Of a stretch of DNA of 64,000 nt, positions 49,568-62,498 are shown piece by piece. The stretch is from Halopseudomonas phragmitis (GTDB lineage: Bacteria > Pseudomonadota > Gammaproteobacteria > Pseudomonadales > Pseudomonadaceae). A program made the translations under genes and the position numbers. The stretch covers positions 690,001-754,000 of the forward strand of contig NZ_CP020100.1 in NCBI RefSeq assembly GCF_002056295.1, read 5' to 3'. Each line of letters starts with the position of its first letter. Within the stretch, counting starts at the first letter, position 1. The notes beneath the pieces are model-generated. The model was given only the letters and a program-made list of their open reading frames with translations, ran no database searches and had not been told where the DNA came from.

Positions 49568-51673
49568 TTAGCCTTGTTTCTTGATGATTGCTTCTGCGAT
49601 GTTGGCCGGAGCCTCGGCGTACTTGGCAAATTCCATAGAGTAGCTAGCACGGCCTTGGGACATGGAGCGCACGTCCGTGGCATAACCGAACATCTCACCA
49701 AGCGGAACCTCAGCGCGGATCACCTTACCGGAGACGGAATCTTCCATACCCTGGATCAAACCGCGACGACGGTTCAGGTCGCCCATTACGTCACCCATGT
49801 AATCTTCAGGGGTAACCACTTCGACCTTCATGATCGGCTCCAACAATACAGCACCACCCTTCTGGGCCAACTGCTTGGTAGCCATCGAAGCGGCGATCTT
49901 GAACGCCATTTCGTTGGAGTCGACATCATGATAGGAACCATCAAAGATGGTTGCCTTCAGGGAAATCAGCGGGCAGCCGGCGAGAACACCGTTTTTCATC
50001 TGCTCCTCGACACCCTTCTGTACTGCCGGGATGTATTCCTTGGGAACCACACCACCGACAACCTCGTTGGCGAATACCAGACCCTCGACACCGTCTTCAG
50101 CCGGCTCGAAGCGGATCCACACATGACCAAACTGACCACGACCACCAGACTGACGCACAAACTTGCCTTCAATCTCGCAAGTATTGCGAATCGCCTCACG
50201 GTAGGCCACCTGCGGCTTGCCGATATTGGCTTCAACGTTGAATTCACGCTTCATGCGATCAACGATGATGTCCAGGTGCAGCTCACCCATGCCGCCAATG
50301 ATAGTCTGACCGGACTCTTCGTCAGTCTTAACCCGGAACGACGGATCTTCCTGGGCCAATTTGCCCAGAGCGATACCCATCTTTTCCTGATCGGCCTTGG
50401 TCTTGGGCTCAACCGCAACGTGAATTACCGGCTCAGGGAAATCCATGCGCTCGAGCACAATCGGCTTATCGGCATCACACAGAGTGTCACCAGTAGTGAC
50501 ATCCTTCATACCGATCAGCGCCGCAATGTCGCCCGCACGCACTTCCTTGATCTCTTCACGCTGGTTGGCATGCATCTGAACCATACGGCCGACGCGCTCT
50601 TTCTTACCCTTGACCGAGTTGACAACCGAGTCACCGGAAGACAGCACGCCCGAATACACCCGCACAAAAGTCAGAGTCCCGACGAAGGGGTCGGTCGCAA
50701 TCTTGAACGCCAGCGCAGCGAAGGGCTCGTCATCACTGGAGCTGCGTGAGTCGTGCTTCTCCTCGTCATCCGGATGCACGCCCTTGATGGCTTCAACCTC
50801 ATCAGGCGCCGGCAGGAAGTCGACAACCGCATCCAAAACAAGAGGAACACCCTTGTTCTTAAACGAGGAGCCGCACACCGCCGGAACGATTTCACAAGCC
50901 AGAGTACGCTGACGCAAACCAGCCTTGATCTCGTCCTCAGTCAGCTCAATACCTTCGAGGTACTTGTTCATCAGCTCTTCATTGGCCTCGGCTGCCGCCT
51001 CGACCATGTTCGAGCGCCACTCTTCGGCCAGACCCTGAAGCTCCGCAGGAATATCTTCCTCGCGATAGGTCATACCCTTGTCTTCGTCGTTCCAGTAGAT
51101 CGCCTTCATCTTGATCAGATCGACCTGACCTTCGAAGTTCTCTTCAGAACCGATAGCCAGCTGAACCGGAACCGGGGTATGCCCCAGGCGCTTCTTGATC
51201 TGCTCAACCACACGCAAGAAATTGGCGCCCTGACGATCCATTTTGTTGACGTAGACAATGCGCGGCACGCCGTATTTGTTGGCCTGACGCCATACGGTCT
51301 CGGACTGCGGCTCAACGCCGGAAGTACCACAAAACACCACCACAGCACCGTCCAGTACACGCAACGAACGCTCTACTTCAATAGTGAAGTCAACGTGGCC
51401 GGGAGTGTCGATGATATTGACACGGTACTTGTTCGGAAACTGACCACGCGCACCCTGCCAGAAGGTCGTTACAGCAGCAGAGGTAATGGTGATACCACGC
51501 TCCTGCTCCTGCACCATCCAGTCAGTAGTGGCAGCGCCGTCATGCACCTCACCCAGCTTGTGATTGATACCGGTATAAAACAGCACCCGCTCAGTGGTGG
51601 TGGTTTTCCCAGCATCCACATGCGCACAGATACCGATATTGCGGTACAGATTGATCGGGGTAGAACGAGCCAT
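49568..51673 (-). CDS. fusA: elongation factor G
   Basis: 701 residues. G1 [19 protein letters not shown], switch [14 protein letters not shown]3 [24 protein letters not shown]4 [14 protein letters not shown], and domain IV with [15 protein letters not shown]. Translocase and (with RRF) recycling factor. Between rpsG and tuf in the str operon. Confidence 0.99.
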   Translation of the reverse strand: MARSTPINLYRNIGICAHVDAGKTTTTERVLFYTGINHKLGEVHDGAATTDWMVQEQERGITITSAAVTTFWQGARGQFPNKYRVNIIDTPGHVDFTIEVERSLRVLDGAVVVFCGTSGVEPQSETVWRQANKYGVPRIVYVNKMDRQGANFLRVVEQIKKRLGHTPVPVQLAIGSEENFEGQVDLIKMKAIYWNDEDKGMTYREEDIPAELQGLAEEWRSNMVEAAAEANEELMNKYLEGIELTEDEIKAGLRQRTLACEIVPAVCGSSFKNKGVPLVLDAVVDFLPAPDEVEAIKGVHPDDEEKHDSRSSSDDEPFAALAFKIATDPFVGTLTFVRVYSGVLSSGDSVVNSVKGKKERVGRMVQMHANQREEIKEVRAGDIAALIGMKDVTTGDTLCDADKPIVLERMDFPEPVIHVAVEPKTKADQEKMGIALGKLAQEDPSFRVKTDEESGQTIIGGMGELHLDIIVDRMKREFNVEANIGKPQVAYREAIRNTCEIEGKFVRQSGGRGQFGHVWIRFEPAEDGVEGLVFANEVVGGVVPKEYIPAVQKGVEEQMKNGVLAGCPLISLKATIFDGSYHDVDSNEMAFKIAASMATKQLAQKGGAVLLEPIMKVEVVTPEDYMGDVMGDLNRRRGLIQGMEDSVSGKVIRAEVPLGEMFGYATDVRSMSQGRASYSMEFAKYAEAPANIAEAIIKKQG

Positions 51674-51691
51674 GGTAGTCTCCTGAGGCTC

Positions 51692-52174
<483 letters not shown>

Positions 52175-52202
52175 TCAAACGGTCTTCAGGTTAGCCCAGG
52201 AC

Positions 52203-52220
52203 TGTAACGCTTGCGTTACA
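52203..52220 (-). promoter_or_regulatory. perfect hairpin in the rpsL-rpsG intergenic region
   Basis: TGTAACGC-AA-GCGTTACA (minus strand) lies in the 97-base gap between rpsL and rpsG. In E. coli the S7 translational control site is in this gap; that this hairpin has the same role is inference. Confidence 0.45.
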
Positions 52221-52262
52221 CCTGACCTTACTCTTATCGACTCAGGTAAATGATTTTTAAAC

Positions 52263-52634
52263 TTACTTAGGACGCTTGGCGCCGTACTTCGAACGACCTT
52301 GCTTACGGTCTTTGACACCCGAGGTGTCCAGAGAGCCGCGAACAGTGTGGTAACGCACACCCGGCAAGTCTTTTACACGGCCGCCGCGAATCAGAACGAC
52401 GCTGTGCTCTTGCAGGTTGTGACCTTCACCACCGATATAGGATGAAACTTCGTAGCCGTTGGTCAGACGCACACGGCAGACTTTACGCAGAGCCGAGTTC
52501 GGCTTCTTCGGCGTAGTGGTATACACACGGGTGCATACGCCACGACGCTGCGGGCAGTTCTGCAGCGCCGGCACGTCGCTCTTTTCAGCAACGCGCTTAC
52601 GCGGCTTGCGTACCAGCTGGTTGATTGTTGCCAT
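52263..52634 (-). CDS. rpsL: 30S ribosomal protein S12
   Basis: 123 residues. [63 protein letters not shown]. Lys in TPKKPNS and in [11 protein letters not shown] are unaltered, so the known streptomycin-resistance positions look wild type. First gene of the str operon behind a strong promoter. Confidence 0.99.
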   Translation of the reverse strand: MATINQLVRKPRKRVAEKSDVPALQNCPQRRGVCTRVYTTTPKKPNSALRKVCRVRLTNGYEVSSYIGGEGHNLQEHSVVLIRGGRVKDLPGVRYHTVRGSLDTSGVKDRKQGRSKYGAKRPK

Positions 52635-52718
52635 CTAGCAAAACTCCACTGATGTCACTGGGACATATTAAATAAAAAATGGCAGGACGAAGTGCCCCGC
52701 CAATTTTAGGGGTACGGA

Positions 52719-52747
52719 ATTCTATAGAGCCCGCCCCCGAACGTCAA
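52719..52747 (-). promoter_or_regulatory. str operon promoter (rpsL)
   Basis: Minus strand TTGACG, 17 bases, TAGAAT, 85 bases before the rpsL ATG. The same -10 sequence and spacing as the S10 promoter. Confidence 0.8.
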
Positions 52748-52751
52748 GGTA

Positions 52752-52772
52752 CCCGGCACCCCTGGGCGCCGG
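52752..52772 (-). terminator. GC hairpin after rpoC
   Basis: CCCGGCGCC-CAG-GGTGCCGGG-type stem (nine bp including one G-U) begins nine bases after the rpoC stop and abuts the -35 of the str promoter. No T run follows, so it is probably a weak terminator or processing hairpin. Confidence 0.45.
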
Positions 52773-52781
52773 GCCACCCTG

Positions 52782-55700
52782 TCAGTTTCCGCTTGAGTTG
52801 AGCGCGTCGGACAGTGCCTGCTCGACTTCACTGGCGCTGACCTTGACCGGCTTGTCGGCCATTCGCTGACGCTTGCGCTCGGCGTGATAGGCCAGACCGG
52901 TACCGGCCGGAATCAAACGGCCCACCACCACGTTTTCCTTCAGACCGCGCAGGTTGTCGCGCTTGCCGGTAACCGCAGCTTCAGTCAGTACCCGCGTGGT
53001 CTCCTGGAAGGAGGCTGCGGAAATGAACGACTCGGTCGACAGCGAGGCCTTGGTGATACCCAGCAGAATCCGCTCGTACTTGGCCGGGAACTTGTCCTGG
53101 GCTGCCAGGCGCTCGTTCTCTTCCAGTACCTGGGTCAGTTCAACCTGATCACCCTTGATCAAGCTGGAGTCACCAGCTTCGCTGATCTCGACCTTGCGCA
53201 GCATCTGACGGATGGTCACTTCGATGTGCTTGTCGTTGATCTTCACGCCCTGCAGACGGTAAACGTCCTGAATCTCGTTGACGATGTACTTGGCCAGCGC
53301 ACTGACACCCAGCAGCCGCAGGATATCGTGCGGGTTGCTCGGACCGTCGGAGATAACTTCACCTTTGGTGACCTGCTCACCTTCAAACACGTTCAGGTGA
53401 CGCCACTTCGGAATCAGCTCCTCGTAAGGTTCGCCGCCGTCGGTCGGGGTAATGACCAGACGACGCTTGCCCTTGGTTTCCTTACCGAACGAAATCGCCC
53501 CGCTGATCTCTGCCAAAATCGCCGGCTCTTTCGGCCGCCGGGCTTCGAACAGGTCAGCAACGCGCGGCAGACCACCGGTAATGTCACGAGTCTTCGAGGT
53601 TTCCTGCGGGATACGTGCAATCACGTCACCCACGCTAACCTTGGCGCCGTCAGTCATATTGACCAGTGCGTTGGCCGGCAGGAAGTACTGCGCCGGCACA
53701 TCGGTACCCGGCATCATCAATTCCTTGCCATTGGCATCGACCAGCTTAACCGCCGGACGAATATCCTTACCGGCAGCCGGGCGATCCTTCGGATCCATGA
53801 CCTCGATGTTGGTCAGACCGGTCAGCTCATCAGCGGTACGCTTGATGGTGATCCCTTCATCCATGCCAACGAAGGCCACAGTACCGGAGATTTCGCTGAC
53901 AATCGGGTGAGTGTGCGGGTCCCACTTGGCAACGATGGCGCCGGCCTCAACCTTCTCGCCTTCCTTGACCGAGATCACTGCACCGTAGGGCAGCTTGTAG
54001 CGCTCACGCTCACGGCCGAACTCGTCGGCCACCGCCAGCTCGCCGGAACGCGACACGGCGACCAGCGCCCCATCAGCACGCTCGACGTGCTTGAGGTTGT
54101 GCAGACGAATGGCGCCGCCGTTCTTGACCTGCACACTGTCGGCCGCTGAAGTCCGGCTGGCCGCCCCCCCGATGTGGAAGGTACGCATGGTCAGCTGGGT
54201 ACCAGGCTCCCCAATCGACTGGGCAGCAATAACACCTACCGCCTCACCGATGTTGATCTGATGGCCGCGCGCAAGATCACGACCGTAACAGGTCGAGCAC
54301 ACACCATAACGGGTTTCACAGGTGATCGGCGAGCGCACCAGCACTTCGTCGACACTGTTCATTTCCAGGAACTCGACCCACTTTTCGTCGATCAGCGTTC
54401 CAGCCGGTACAATCACATCTTCGGTTCCGGGCTTGAACACATCACGCGCCACCACGCGACCAAGTACGCGCTCGCCCAGCGGCTCAACAATATCGCCACC
54501 TTCAATGTGCGGCGACATTAACAGGCCGTTGTCGGTACCGCAGTCAACTTCAGTGATGACCAGATCCTGAGCCACGTCAACCAGACGACGGGTCAGGTAA
54601 CCTGAGTTGGCAGTCTTCAAGGCAGTATCGGCCAGACCTTTACGCGCACCGTGGGTCGAGATGAAGTACTGCAGTACGTTCAGACCTTCGCGGAAGTTGG
54701 CGGTAATCGGCGTCTCGATAATCGAGCCATCCGGCTTGGCCATCAGGCCCCGCATCCCGGCCAACTGACGGATCTGGGCAGCCGAACCCCGGGCACCGGA
54801 GTCAGCCATCATGTACATCGAGTTGAACGACTCCTGATCCACTTCGTTGCCATCACGGTCGATGACTCTGGTGGTTTTCAGGTTGTCCATCATGGCCTTG
54901 GAAATTTCATCGTTGGCCTTGGACCACAAGTCGATGACCTTGTTGTACTTCTCACCCTGGGTCACCAGACCGGAAGCGTACTGGTCTTCGATTTCCTTGA
55001 CCTCATCGGTGGCTTCTTCAATGATCCGGGCCTTCTCGTCCGGAATCACGAAGTCGTTGACCCCGATCGAGGCACCAGAGATGGTCGAATAGGCAAAGCC
55101 GGTATACATCAACTGGTCGGCGAAGATGACGGTTTCCTTCAGCCCCACTACCCGGTAGCAGTGGTTGATCAGCTTGGAAATCGCCTTTTTCTTCAGCGGC
55201 TGGTCAGCCAGCTCGAACGGCAGCCCCTTGGGCAGAATCTGGAACAACAGCGCCCGACCCACTGTGGTATCGACTACCCGAGTCTCGGTGGTCCAGCTCT
55301 CGTCCTTGTGCTTGACGGTTTCAGTGATCCGCACCTTGACCATTGCGTGCAGCTCGGCCTGACCGCTGCGGTAAGCCATTTCGACTTCCTGCACGTTGGC
55401 AAAGCGCATGCCTTCGCCCTTGGCGTTGATCCGCGAACGGGTCATGTAGTACAGACCCAGCACCACGTCCTGGGACGGCACAATGATCGGCTCGCCAGAG
55501 GCCGGCGATAGAATGTTGTTGGTCGACATCATCAGCGCACGCGCTTCGAGCTGGGCTTCCAGCGTCAAAGGTACGTGCACCGCCATCTGGTCACCGTCGA
55601 AGTCGGCGTTGTAGGCCGCGCAAACCAGCGGGTGCAGCTGGATTGCCTTGCCTTCGATCAGAACCGGCTCGAACGCCTGGATACCCAGACGGTGCAGTGT

Positions 55701-56981
55701 CGGTGCACGGTTCAGCAGAACCGGGTGTTCGCGGATGACTTCAGCCAGGATATCCCAGACTTCCGGCAGCTCGCGCTCAACCATCTTCTTGGCGGCCTTG
55801 ATGGTAGTCGCCAGGCCACGATGCTCCAGCTTGCCGAAGATGAACGGCTTGAACAGCTCCAGCGCCATCTTCTTGGGAAGACCGCACTGATGCAGACGCA
55901 GGGTCGGACCAACCACGATCACTGAACGACCGGAGTAGTCGACGCGCTTGCCAAGCAGGTTCTGACGGAAGCGACCCTGCTTACCCTTGATCATGTCAGC
56001 CAGTGACTTCAGCGGGCGCTTGTTGGTGCCGGTGATGGCACGGCCACGGCGACCGTTGTCCAGCAGCGCATCAACCGATTCCTGCAGCATGCGCTTTTCG
56101 TTGCGCACGATGATATCCGGCGCCGACAGGTCGAGCAGGCGCTTGAGGCGGTTGTTACGGTTGATCACCCGGCGGTACAGATCATTCAGATCCGAAGTCG
56201 CGAAACGGCCACCATCCAGCGGTACCAGCGGACGCAGATCCGGCGGCAACACCGGCAGCACGGTCATGACCATCCACTCCGGCTTGTTGCCGGAACCCTG
56301 GAAGGCTTCCATCAGCTTCAGCCGCTTGGCCAGCTTCTTGATCTTGGTTTCCGAGGTGGTCTGCGGAATCTCTTCACGCAGCTTGCTGATCTCGTGTTCC
56401 AGGTCCATGGCGCTGAGCAGCTCGAATACCGCCTCGGCACCCATACGGGCATCGAAGTCGTCGCCGAACTCTTCCAGCGCTTCGAAGTACTGCTCGTCGT
56501 TCAGCAACTGCCCCTTCTCCAGGGTAGTCATGCCCGGCTCGATTACCACGTAGCTCTCGAAATAGAGTACCCGCTCGATATCACGCAGGGTCATGTCCAG
56601 CAGCAGACCGATCCGCGACGGCAGCGACTTGAGGAACCAGATGTGAGCAACCGGTGAGGCCAGCTCAATGTGACCCATGCGCTCACGACGGACCTTGGCC
56701 AGCGCCACTTCAACGCCGCACTTCTCACAGATCACGCCACGGTGCTTGAGGCGCTTGTACTTGCCGCACAGGCACTCGTAATCCTTGACCGGACCAAAGA
56801 TCTTGGCGCAGAACAGGCCGTCACGCTCCGGCTTGAAGGTACGGTAGTTGATGGTTTCCGGCTTTTTAACTTCGCCATAGGACCAGGACCGGATCATTTC
56901 CGGTGAAGCCAGGCCGATTCGAATGGAATCGAACTCTTCAATCTGTCCCTGGGACTTGAGCAGGTTCAATAAGTCTTTCAA
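52782..56981 (-). CDS. rpoC: RNA polymerase beta-prime subunit
   Basis: 1399 residues. N-terminal zinc finger [23 protein letters not shown] near residue 70, the catalytic [15 protein letters not shown] near residue 460, the bridge helix region and trigger loop ([18 protein letters not shown] near residue 920), and a second zinc site ([12 protein letters not shown]). Starts 67 bases after rpoB. Confidence 0.99.
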   Translation of the reverse strand: MKDLLNLLKSQGQIEEFDSIRIGLASPEMIRSWSYGEVKKPETINYRTFKPERDGLFCAKIFGPVKDYECLCGKYKRLKHRGVICEKCGVEVALAKVRRERMGHIELASPVAHIWFLKSLPSRIGLLLDMTLRDIERVLYFESYVVIEPGMTTLEKGQLLNDEQYFEALEEFGDDFDARMGAEAVFELLSAMDLEHEISKLREEIPQTTSETKIKKLAKRLKLMEAFQGSGNKPEWMVMTVLPVLPPDLRPLVPLDGGRFATSDLNDLYRRVINRNNRLKRLLDLSAPDIIVRNEKRMLQESVDALLDNGRRGRAITGTNKRPLKSLADMIKGKQGRFRQNLLGKRVDYSGRSVIVVGPTLRLHQCGLPKKMALELFKPFIFGKLEHRGLATTIKAAKKMVERELPEVWDILAEVIREHPVLLNRAPTLHRLGIQAFEPVLIEGKAIQLHPLVCAAYNADFDGDQMAVHVPLTLEAQLEARALMMSTNNILSPASGEPIIVPSQDVVLGLYYMTRSRINAKGEGMRFANVQEVEMAYRSGQAELHAMVKVRITETVKHKDESWTTETRVVDTTVGRALLFQILPKGLPFELADQPLKKKAISKLINHCYRVVGLKETVIFADQLMYTGFAYSTISGASIGVNDFVIPDEKARIIEEATDEVKEIEDQYASGLVTQGEKYNKVIDLWSKANDEISKAMMDNLKTTRVIDRDGNEVDQESFNSMYMMADSGARGSAAQIRQLAGMRGLMAKPDGSIIETPITANFREGLNVLQYFISTHGARKGLADTALKTANSGYLTRRLVDVAQDLVITEVDCGTDNGLLMSPHIEGGDIVEPLGERVLGRVVARDVFKPGTEDVIVPAGTLIDEKWVEFLEMNSVDEVLVRSPITCETRYGVCSTCYGRDLARGHQINIGEAVGVIAAQSIGEPGTQLTMRTFHIGGAASRTSAADSVQVKNGGAIRLHNLKHVERADGALVAVSRSGELAVADEFGRERERYKLPYGAVISVKEGEKVEAGAIVAKWDPHTHPIVSEISGTVAFVGMDEGITIKRTADELTGLTNIEVMDPKDRPAAGKDIRPAVKLVDANGKELMMPGTDVPAQYFLPANALVNMTDGAKVSVGDVIARIPQETSKTRDITGGLPRVADLFEARRPKEPAILAEISGAISFGKETKGKRRLVITPTDGGEPYEELIPKWRHLNVFEGEQVTKGEVISDGPSNPHDILRLLGVSALAKYIVNEIQDVYRLQGVKINDKHIEVTIRQMLRKVEISEAGDSSLIKGDQVELTQVLEENERLAAQDKFPAKYERILLGITKASLSTESFISAASFQETTRVLTEAAVTGKRDNLRGLKENVVVGRLIPAGTGLAYHAERKRQRMADKPVKVSASEVEQALSDALNSSGN

Positions 56982-57048
56982 GGCCTATACTCCTCGCAGT
57001 GTCTCAAGGGCGGCAGCTCTTGCCGCCCGAGACGTGGGCAGTTGGTGT

Positions 57049-60000
57049 TTATTCGGATTCCAGTTCGATATCGATACCGAGCGAACGGATTTCCTTGACC
57101 AGTACGTTGAAGGACTCGGGCATACCGGCCTCCATCCGATGGTCGCCGTCCACGATGTTCTTGTACATCTTGGTCCGGCCGTTCACGTCGTCCGATTTCA
57201 CAGTCAGCATCTCCTGCAGGGTGTAGGCGGCGCCATAGGCTTCCAGAGCCCAGACCTCCATCTCCCCGAAACGCTGACCACCAAACTGCGCCTTACCACC
57301 CAGCGGCTGCTGGGTAACCAGACTGTAGGAACCGGTGGAACGCGCATGCATCTTGTCATCCACCAGGTGGTTGAGCTTGAGCATGTACATGTAACCCACG
57401 GTTACCGGACGGTCGAAGGCGTTACCGGTACGGCCGTCATACAGCCTCATCTGGCCACTATCAGGCAGATCAGCCAGACGCAGCATGTGTTTGATTTCCT
57501 GCTCATGAGCGCCATCAAACACCGCAGTCGCCATCGGCACACCACCGCGCAGGTTGTTCGCCAACTCGATGATCTCGGCATCACTGAGCGCAGCCAGATC
57601 TTCCTGACGACCACCCACTTTGTTGTAGACCTCATCGAGGAACTCACGCAGCTCGGCCAGCTTGCGCTGCTCCTCAAGCATGCGATTGATCTTCTCGCCC
57701 AAGCCCTTGGCCGCCAGGCCCAGGTGAGTTTCGAGGATCTGCCCAACGTTCATCCGCGACGGTACGCCCAGCGGGTTGAGGACGATATCGACCGGCGTGC
57801 CGTTCTCATCGTGCGGCATGTCTTCGATCGGCATGATCACCGAGATAACACCCTTGTTACCGTGGCGACCGGCCATCTTGTCACCTGGCTGGATGCGGCG
57901 CTTGATCGCCAGATAGACCTTGACGATTTTCAGTACGCCCGGCGCCAGATCGTCGCCCTGCTGCAGCTTGCGCTTCTTGTCTTCGAACTTCTCGTCGAGC
58001 AGCTTACGGCGATCGGACAGATAGGCCTGGGCCATTTCCAGCTGTTCGTTGAAGCTGTCTTCGCTCAAGCGCAGCTTGAACCACTGACCATGCTCGATAC
58101 CGTCGAGAATCTCGTCAGTCAGCACAGTGCCTTTCTTCAGGCCCGCGCCACCTTCAGCGGTCTGACCGACCAGCGCGGCGCGCAGACGCTCGAAAGTAGC
58201 CACTTCGACAATCCGGAACTCTTCCTGCAGGTTCTTGCGGATTTCGTCGAGCTGCTGCTTCTCGATCGACAGCGCACGCGAGTCGCGCTCAACGCCATCA
58301 CGGGTGAAGACCTGCACGTCGATCACAGTACCCTTGGTGCCAGTCGGCACACGCAGAGAGGTGTCTTTAACATCGGACGCCTTCTCACCGAAGATCGCAC
58401 GCAGCAGCTTTTCTTCCGGGGTCAGCTGGGTTTCACCCTTGGGCGTGACCTTACCGACCAGGATGTCGCCCGGGCCAACTTCGGCGCCAACATAGACGAT
58501 ACCGGCCTCATCCAGTTTGCCCAGCGCGGCTTCGCCAACATTGGGGATATCCGAGGTAATTTCCTCCGGCCCCAGCTTGGTGTCACGCGATACGCAGGTC
58601 AGTTCCTGAATGTGGATGGTGGTGAAACGGTCTTCCTGAACCACACGCTCGGAGACCAGAATCGAGTCTTCGAAGTTGTAGCCGTTCCAGGGCATGAAGG
58701 CCACGCGCATGTTCTGACCCAAGGCCAGCTCACCCATGTCGACAGAAGAGCCGTCGGCCAGGATGTCGTTGCGCTGCACCACATCACCCTTCTTGACCAG
58801 CGGACGCTGGTTGATGCAGGTGTTCTGGTTGGAACGGGTGTACTTGGTCAGGCTGTAGATATCAACACCAGCCTCACCCGCTTCAACCTGGTCATCCGCG
58901 ACACGAACAACGATGCGGCTGGCGTCGACTGAGTCGATCACCCCGCCACGGCGGGCAATTACGCACACACCGGAGTCGCGGGCCACATTGCGCTCCATGC
59001 CGGTACCTACCAGTGGCTTCTCGGCACGCAGGGTCGGCACGGCCTGACGCTGCATGTTCGAACCCATCAAGGCGCGGTTGGCGTCGTCGTGCTCAAGGAA
59101 CGGAATCAGCGAGGCGGCGACCGAGACAACCTGACGCGGCGACACGTCCATCAGGGTCACATCTTCCGGCGCCTTGACGGTGAATTCGTTCATATGCCGC
59201 ACGGCTACCAGATCATCAACCAGACGGCTGTTTTCCACCTTGGCGCTGGCCTGGGCGATAACGTGATCAGCCTCTTCAATCGCCGACAAGAACACGATCT
59301 CGTCGGTTACAACGGCGTCTTTGACCAGGCGGTACGGGCTTTCAAGGAAGCCGTACTGGTTGGTACGAGCGTAAGTCGCCAGGGAGTTAATCAGACCGAT
59401 GTTCGGACCTTCCGGGGTTTCGATCGGACATACGCGGCCATAATGGGTCGGGTGTACGTCGCGCACTTCGAAGCCGGCGCGCTCACGGGTCAGACCACCC
59501 GGACCAAGGGCAGATACACGGCGCTTGTGGGTAATCTCCGACAGCGGGTTGTTCTGGTCCATGAACTGCGACAGCTGGCTGGAACCAAAGAATTCCTTGA
59601 CCGCGGCAGCGACCGGCTTGGCGTTGATCAGGTCCTGAGGCATCAGGCCTTCACTTTCAGCCATCGACAGACGCTCCTTGACCGCACGCTCAACACGCAC
59701 AAGGCCAACACGGAACTGGTTTTCGGCCATCTCGCCGACCGAACGTACCCGACGGTTACCGAGGTGGTCGATATCGTCAACTACGCCCTTGCCGTTACGG
59801 ATGTCGACCAGAGTCTTGAGCACTTCAATGATGTCTTCTTTGCTCAGAACGCCAGGGCCTTCAATTTCCTCACGACCGATGCGGCGGTTGAACTTCATCC
59901 GGCCAACAGCCGACAGGTCATAGCGCTCGCTGCTGAAGAACAGATTGGCGAACAGGGTCTCGGCCGCGTCCTTGGTCGGCGGCTCGCCCGGGCGCATCAT

Positions 60001-61119
60001 CCGGTAAATCTCAACCAACGCTTCGAGCTGGCTGCCGGTATTGTCGATACGCAGGGTGTCGGAGATGAACGAACCGCAGTCGATTTCGTTGGTATACAGC
60101 GTCTCCAGACGCTCAACACCGGCCTTGGCCAGCTTGGTAACGATATCAACTGTGGCTTCGGTGTTGCACTCGACCAGGATCTCGCCGGTAGCCGGGTGTA
60201 CAACCGGCTTGGCAATGGTACGACCAATCAGGTACTCAAACGGCACTTCCAGACTGTTGATGCCGGCTTTTTCCAACTGATTGATGTGGCGCGCAGTGAT
60301 ACGGCGGCCTTTCTCGACAATTACCTTGCCCTTTTCGTCCTTGATATCGAAGGTGGCGATCTCACCACGCAGACGCTGGGGCACCAGCTCCAACTGCAGG
60401 CTGTCACCCTTCACTTCAAACACGTTGGTGTCGTAGAAGATGTCGAGAATTTCTTCGGTCTGATACCCCAGAGCACGCAGCAGCACGCTGGCCGGCAGCT
60501 TGCGGCGACGGTCGATACGGACAAAGACACAGTCCTTGGGATCGAATTCGAAGTCCAGCCAGGAGCCGCGGTAAGGAATCACGCGAGCGGAGTACAGCAG
60601 CTTGCCAGAGCTGTGGGTCTTACCACGGTCGTGATCGAAGAACACACCCGGACTGCGGTGCAGCTGGGAGACAATAACCCGCTCGGTACCGTTGATGATG
60701 AAGGTACCGTTTTCGGTCATCAGGGGGATCTCCCCCATGTAGACTTCCTGCTCCTTGATGTCCTTGATCGCCTTGTTCGAAGACTCACGATCAAAAATGA
60801 TCAGGCGGACTTTGACCCGCAGCGGAACGGCGAAGGTAACGCCGCGCAGGATACATTCCTTGACGTCGAAAGCCGGCTCACCCAACCGGTAACCGACATA
60901 CTCGAGTGCCGCATTACCGGAATAGCTGATAATGGGGAAAACAGATTTGAAGGCCGCGTGCAGACCGACATCGCGAATCTGCTCCTTCGGCAGGTCGCTC
61001 TGCAGGAATTCCCGATAGGAATCCAGCTGAATCGCCAGCAGATAGGGCACATCCATCACATGCGGCAGTTTGCCAAAGTCCTTGCGGATACGTTTTTTCT
61101 CAGTGTATGAGTAAGCCAT
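57049..61119 (-). CDS. rpoB: RNA polymerase beta subunit
   Basis: 1356 residues. [35 protein letters not shown], the rifampicin cluster [23 protein letters not shown] (all classic resistance positions in wild-type state), and C-terminal [54 protein letters not shown]. Downstream of an rplL attenuator. Confidence 0.99.
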   Translation of the reverse strand: MAYSYTEKKRIRKDFGKLPHVMDVPYLLAIQLDSYREFLQSDLPKEQIRDVGLHAAFKSVFPIISYSGNAALEYVGYRLGEPAFDVKECILRGVTFAVPLRVKVRLIIFDRESSNKAIKDIKEQEVYMGEIPLMTENGTFIINGTERVIVSQLHRSPGVFFDHDRGKTHSSGKLLYSARVIPYRGSWLDFEFDPKDCVFVRIDRRRKLPASVLLRALGYQTEEILDIFYDTNVFEVKGDSLQLELVPQRLRGEIATFDIKDEKGKVIVEKGRRITARHINQLEKAGINSLEVPFEYLIGRTIAKPVVHPATGEILVECNTEATVDIVTKLAKAGVERLETLYTNEIDCGSFISDTLRIDNTGSQLEALVEIYRMMRPGEPPTKDAAETLFANLFFSSERYDLSAVGRMKFNRRIGREEIEGPGVLSKEDIIEVLKTLVDIRNGKGVVDDIDHLGNRRVRSVGEMAENQFRVGLVRVERAVKERLSMAESEGLMPQDLINAKPVAAAVKEFFGSSQLSQFMDQNNPLSEITHKRRVSALGPGGLTRERAGFEVRDVHPTHYGRVCPIETPEGPNIGLINSLATYARTNQYGFLESPYRLVKDAVVTDEIVFLSAIEEADHVIAQASAKVENSRLVDDLVAVRHMNEFTVKAPEDVTLMDVSPRQVVSVAASLIPFLEHDDANRALMGSNMQRQAVPTLRAEKPLVGTGMERNVARDSGVCVIARRGGVIDSVDASRIVVRVADDQVEAGEAGVDIYSLTKYTRSNQNTCINQRPLVKKGDVVQRNDILADGSSVDMGELALGQNMRVAFMPWNGYNFEDSILVSERVVQEDRFTTIHIQELTCVSRDTKLGPEEITSDIPNVGEAALGKLDEAGIVYVGAEVGPGDILVGKVTPKGETQLTPEEKLLRAIFGEKASDVKDTSLRVPTGTKGTVIDVQVFTRDGVERDSRALSIEKQQLDEIRKNLQEEFRIVEVATFERLRAALVGQTAEGGAGLKKGTVLTDEILDGIEHGQWFKLRLSEDSFNEQLEMAQAYLSDRRKLLDEKFEDKKRKLQQGDDLAPGVLKIVKVYLAIKRRIQPGDKMAGRHGNKGVISVIMPIEDMPHDENGTPVDIVLNPLGVPSRMNVGQILETHLGLAAKGLGEKINRMLEEQRKLAELREFLDEVYNKVGGRQEDLAALSDAEIIELANNLRGGVPMATAVFDGAHEQEIKHMLRLADLPDSGQMRLYDGRTGNAFDRPVTVGYMYMLKLNHLVDDKMHARSTGSYSLVTQQPLGGKAQFGGQRFGEMEVWALEAYGAAYTLQEMLTVKSDDVNGRTKMYKNIVDGDHRMEAGMPESFNVLVKEIRSLGIDIELESE

Positions 61120-61255
61120 CAGCGTTCCCCAGCTTGGTCACCTGCTTGATAGGCCCTGCCCGCTGGCAAAGCCTTAAAATGCGTGCAAGCCCTAAGTCTT
61201 GCTCACTCGCGAAGAGTGCATCCGCAGCCTGAACGACAAAAGCAGGCTAGAACGG

Positions 61256-61286
61256 AAAAAGGCCGGTGGCACTTTGGCCACCAGCC
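61256..61286 (-). terminator. attenuator between rplL and rpoB
   Basis: Minus strand GGCTGGTGGC-CAAAGT-GCCACCGGCC followed by TTTTT: a ten-bp stem plus T tract. In E. coli a partial terminator between rplL and rpoB reduces RNA polymerase subunit expression relative to ribosomal proteins; the position is equivalent. A second perfect eight-bp hairpin (CAATCTGA/TCAGATTG, 61289-61313) precedes it and may be an RNase processing site. Confidence 0.85.
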
Positions 61287-61334
61287 ATCAATCTGACCGA
61301 TTCAATCAGATTGTCGATGCAAGGTCTTGCCAGC

Positions 61335-61706
61335 TTACTTGAGCTCGACCTTGGCACCAGCTTCTTCCAGCGCCTTCTTGGCAGCTTCGGCTTCTTCCTT
61401 GGAAACGCCTTCCTTCACGGTGCTCGGAGCGCCGTCAACAACAGCCTTGGCTTCCTTCAGACCCAGACCGGTGATTTCGCGAACGGCCTTGATCACGTTC
61501 ACTTTCTTGTCACCAGCTTCGGCCAGAACGATGTTGAACTCGGTCTGTTCTTCAGCAGCAGCAGCGGCACCAGCAGCCGGGCCAGCAGCAACAGCGGCAG
61601 CGGCAGTTACACCGAACTTCTCTTCCATAGCCTTGATCAGTTCTACAACCTGCATCACGGACATTTCGGAAACGGCGTTGATGATATCTTCGTTGGTCAG
61701 AGCCAT
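61335..61706 (-). CDS. rplL: 50S ribosomal protein L7/L12
   Basis: 123 residues. [33 protein letters not shown], an Ala/Gly-rich flexible hinge, and the C-terminal [53 protein letters not shown] that binds translation factors. The ATG at 61706 is used rather than an in-frame ATG at 61772 in the rplJ gap. Confidence 0.98.
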   Translation of the reverse strand: MALTNEDIINAVSEMSVMQVVELIKAMEEKFGVTAAAAVAAGPAAGAAAAAEEQTEFNIVLAEAGDKKVNVIKAVREITGLGLKEAKAVVDGAPSTVKEGVSKEEAEAAKKALEEAGAKVELK

Positions 61707-61785
61707 GACTCTATATTCCTGTATTGGGGACGGCACCCTGGCCGTCGACATTAAATGCAAACAAGCAAGCACTCAGCACAGCTGA

Positions 61786-62286
61786 TTAAGCGGCTTCGGC
61801 TTCCTTCTGATCGCGGACAGCGGCCAAAGTACGAACGAACTTGCTGGTAGCGCCTTGCATCACGCTCATCAGCTGGGCGATTGCCTCGTCGTAAGTCGGC
61901 AGAGAAGCCAGTACGTCGACCTGATTAGCTGCAAGGAAGTTGCCTTCGAACGCAGCAGCCTTGATCTCGAACTTGTCCTGACCCTTGGCGAACTCCTTGA
62001 ACAGACGAGCAGCAGCGCCCGGGTGTTCAGTGGAGAAGGCAATCAGGGTAGGACCGACAAAGACTTCGTTCAGACACTCATACTCAGTGCCTTCAACGGC
62101 GCGACGCAGCAGGGTATTACGAACGACACGAACGTATACACCAGCTTCACGCGCTTCTTTGCGCAGCCCGGTCATGGCAGCTACGGTCACACCGCGGGCA
62201 TCAGCCACTACGGCAGACAGCGCACCTTTGGCAGCTTCGTTGACTTCAGCGACGATGGCCTTTTTGTCTTCGAGCTTAATTGCCAC
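61786..62286 (-). CDS. rplJ: 50S ribosomal protein L10
   Basis: 166 residues, [59 protein letters not shown]. The start is GTG at 62286 with AGGAG eight bases upstream; a frame to 62358 is rejected because it adds a non-homologous Lys-rich tail. L10 binds L7/L12 dimers and represses its own operon through the leader RNA. Confidence 0.97.
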   Translation of the reverse strand: MAIKLEDKKAIVAEVNEAAKGALSAVVADARGVTVAAMTGLRKEAREAGVYVRVVRNTLLRRAVEGTEYECLNEVFVGPTLIAFSTEHPGAAARLFKEFAKGQDKFEIKAAAFEGNFLAANQVDVLASLPTYDEAIAQLMSVMQGATSKFVRTLAAVRDQKEAEAA

Positions 62287-62289
62287 GGG

Positions 62290-62440
62290 TTTCACTCCTG
62301 GATTTACCATTAACCATCCTTTCGGACGGCATGTTTTGGTGTCTGATCCAGCCTGCACTGAATCGGGAGCACCATCTGCGTAGGCTCAAGAGCCGAAGCT
62401 CCGGGTTTGAGGCTTGCGCCGCCTACGGTCTTGGACGACC
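62290..62440 (-). ncRNA. L10 leader (ribosomal protein autoregulatory RNA)
   Basis: The rplA-rplJ gap on the minus strand has paired segments (CGTAGGCGGC / GCCTACG, CCTACGCAGATGGTGCTCCCG, and CCGTCCGAAAGGATGG near the rplJ start) like the L10-leader family of gammaproteobacteria. L10(L7/L12)4 binding would block rplJL translation. Boundaries approximate. Confidence 0.6.
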
Positions 62441-62465
62441 CCCGCATGGCAGGGACCCCAATAGG

Positions 62466-62486
62466 TGGCGCACCCAGCGGGTGCGC
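62466..62486 (-). terminator. GC-rich hairpin after rplA
   Basis: GGCGCACCC-GCT-GGGTGCGCC, a perfect nine-bp stem 12 bases after the rplA stop, with no T tract. Probably a transcript-stabilising or weak attenuating structure at the head of the L10 leader. Confidence 0.5.
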
Positions 62487-62498
62487 CGATAATGCTTA

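Noticed and set aside
59500..59600. Rifampicin-resistance change in rpoB
   Set aside because: The cluster [23 protein letters not shown] is wild type at the classic positions.
56923..61110. Plus-strand frames of 669 and 673 codons opposite rpoC/rpoB
   Set aside because: Antisense shadows of highly conserved RNA polymerase genes with no recognisable domains.
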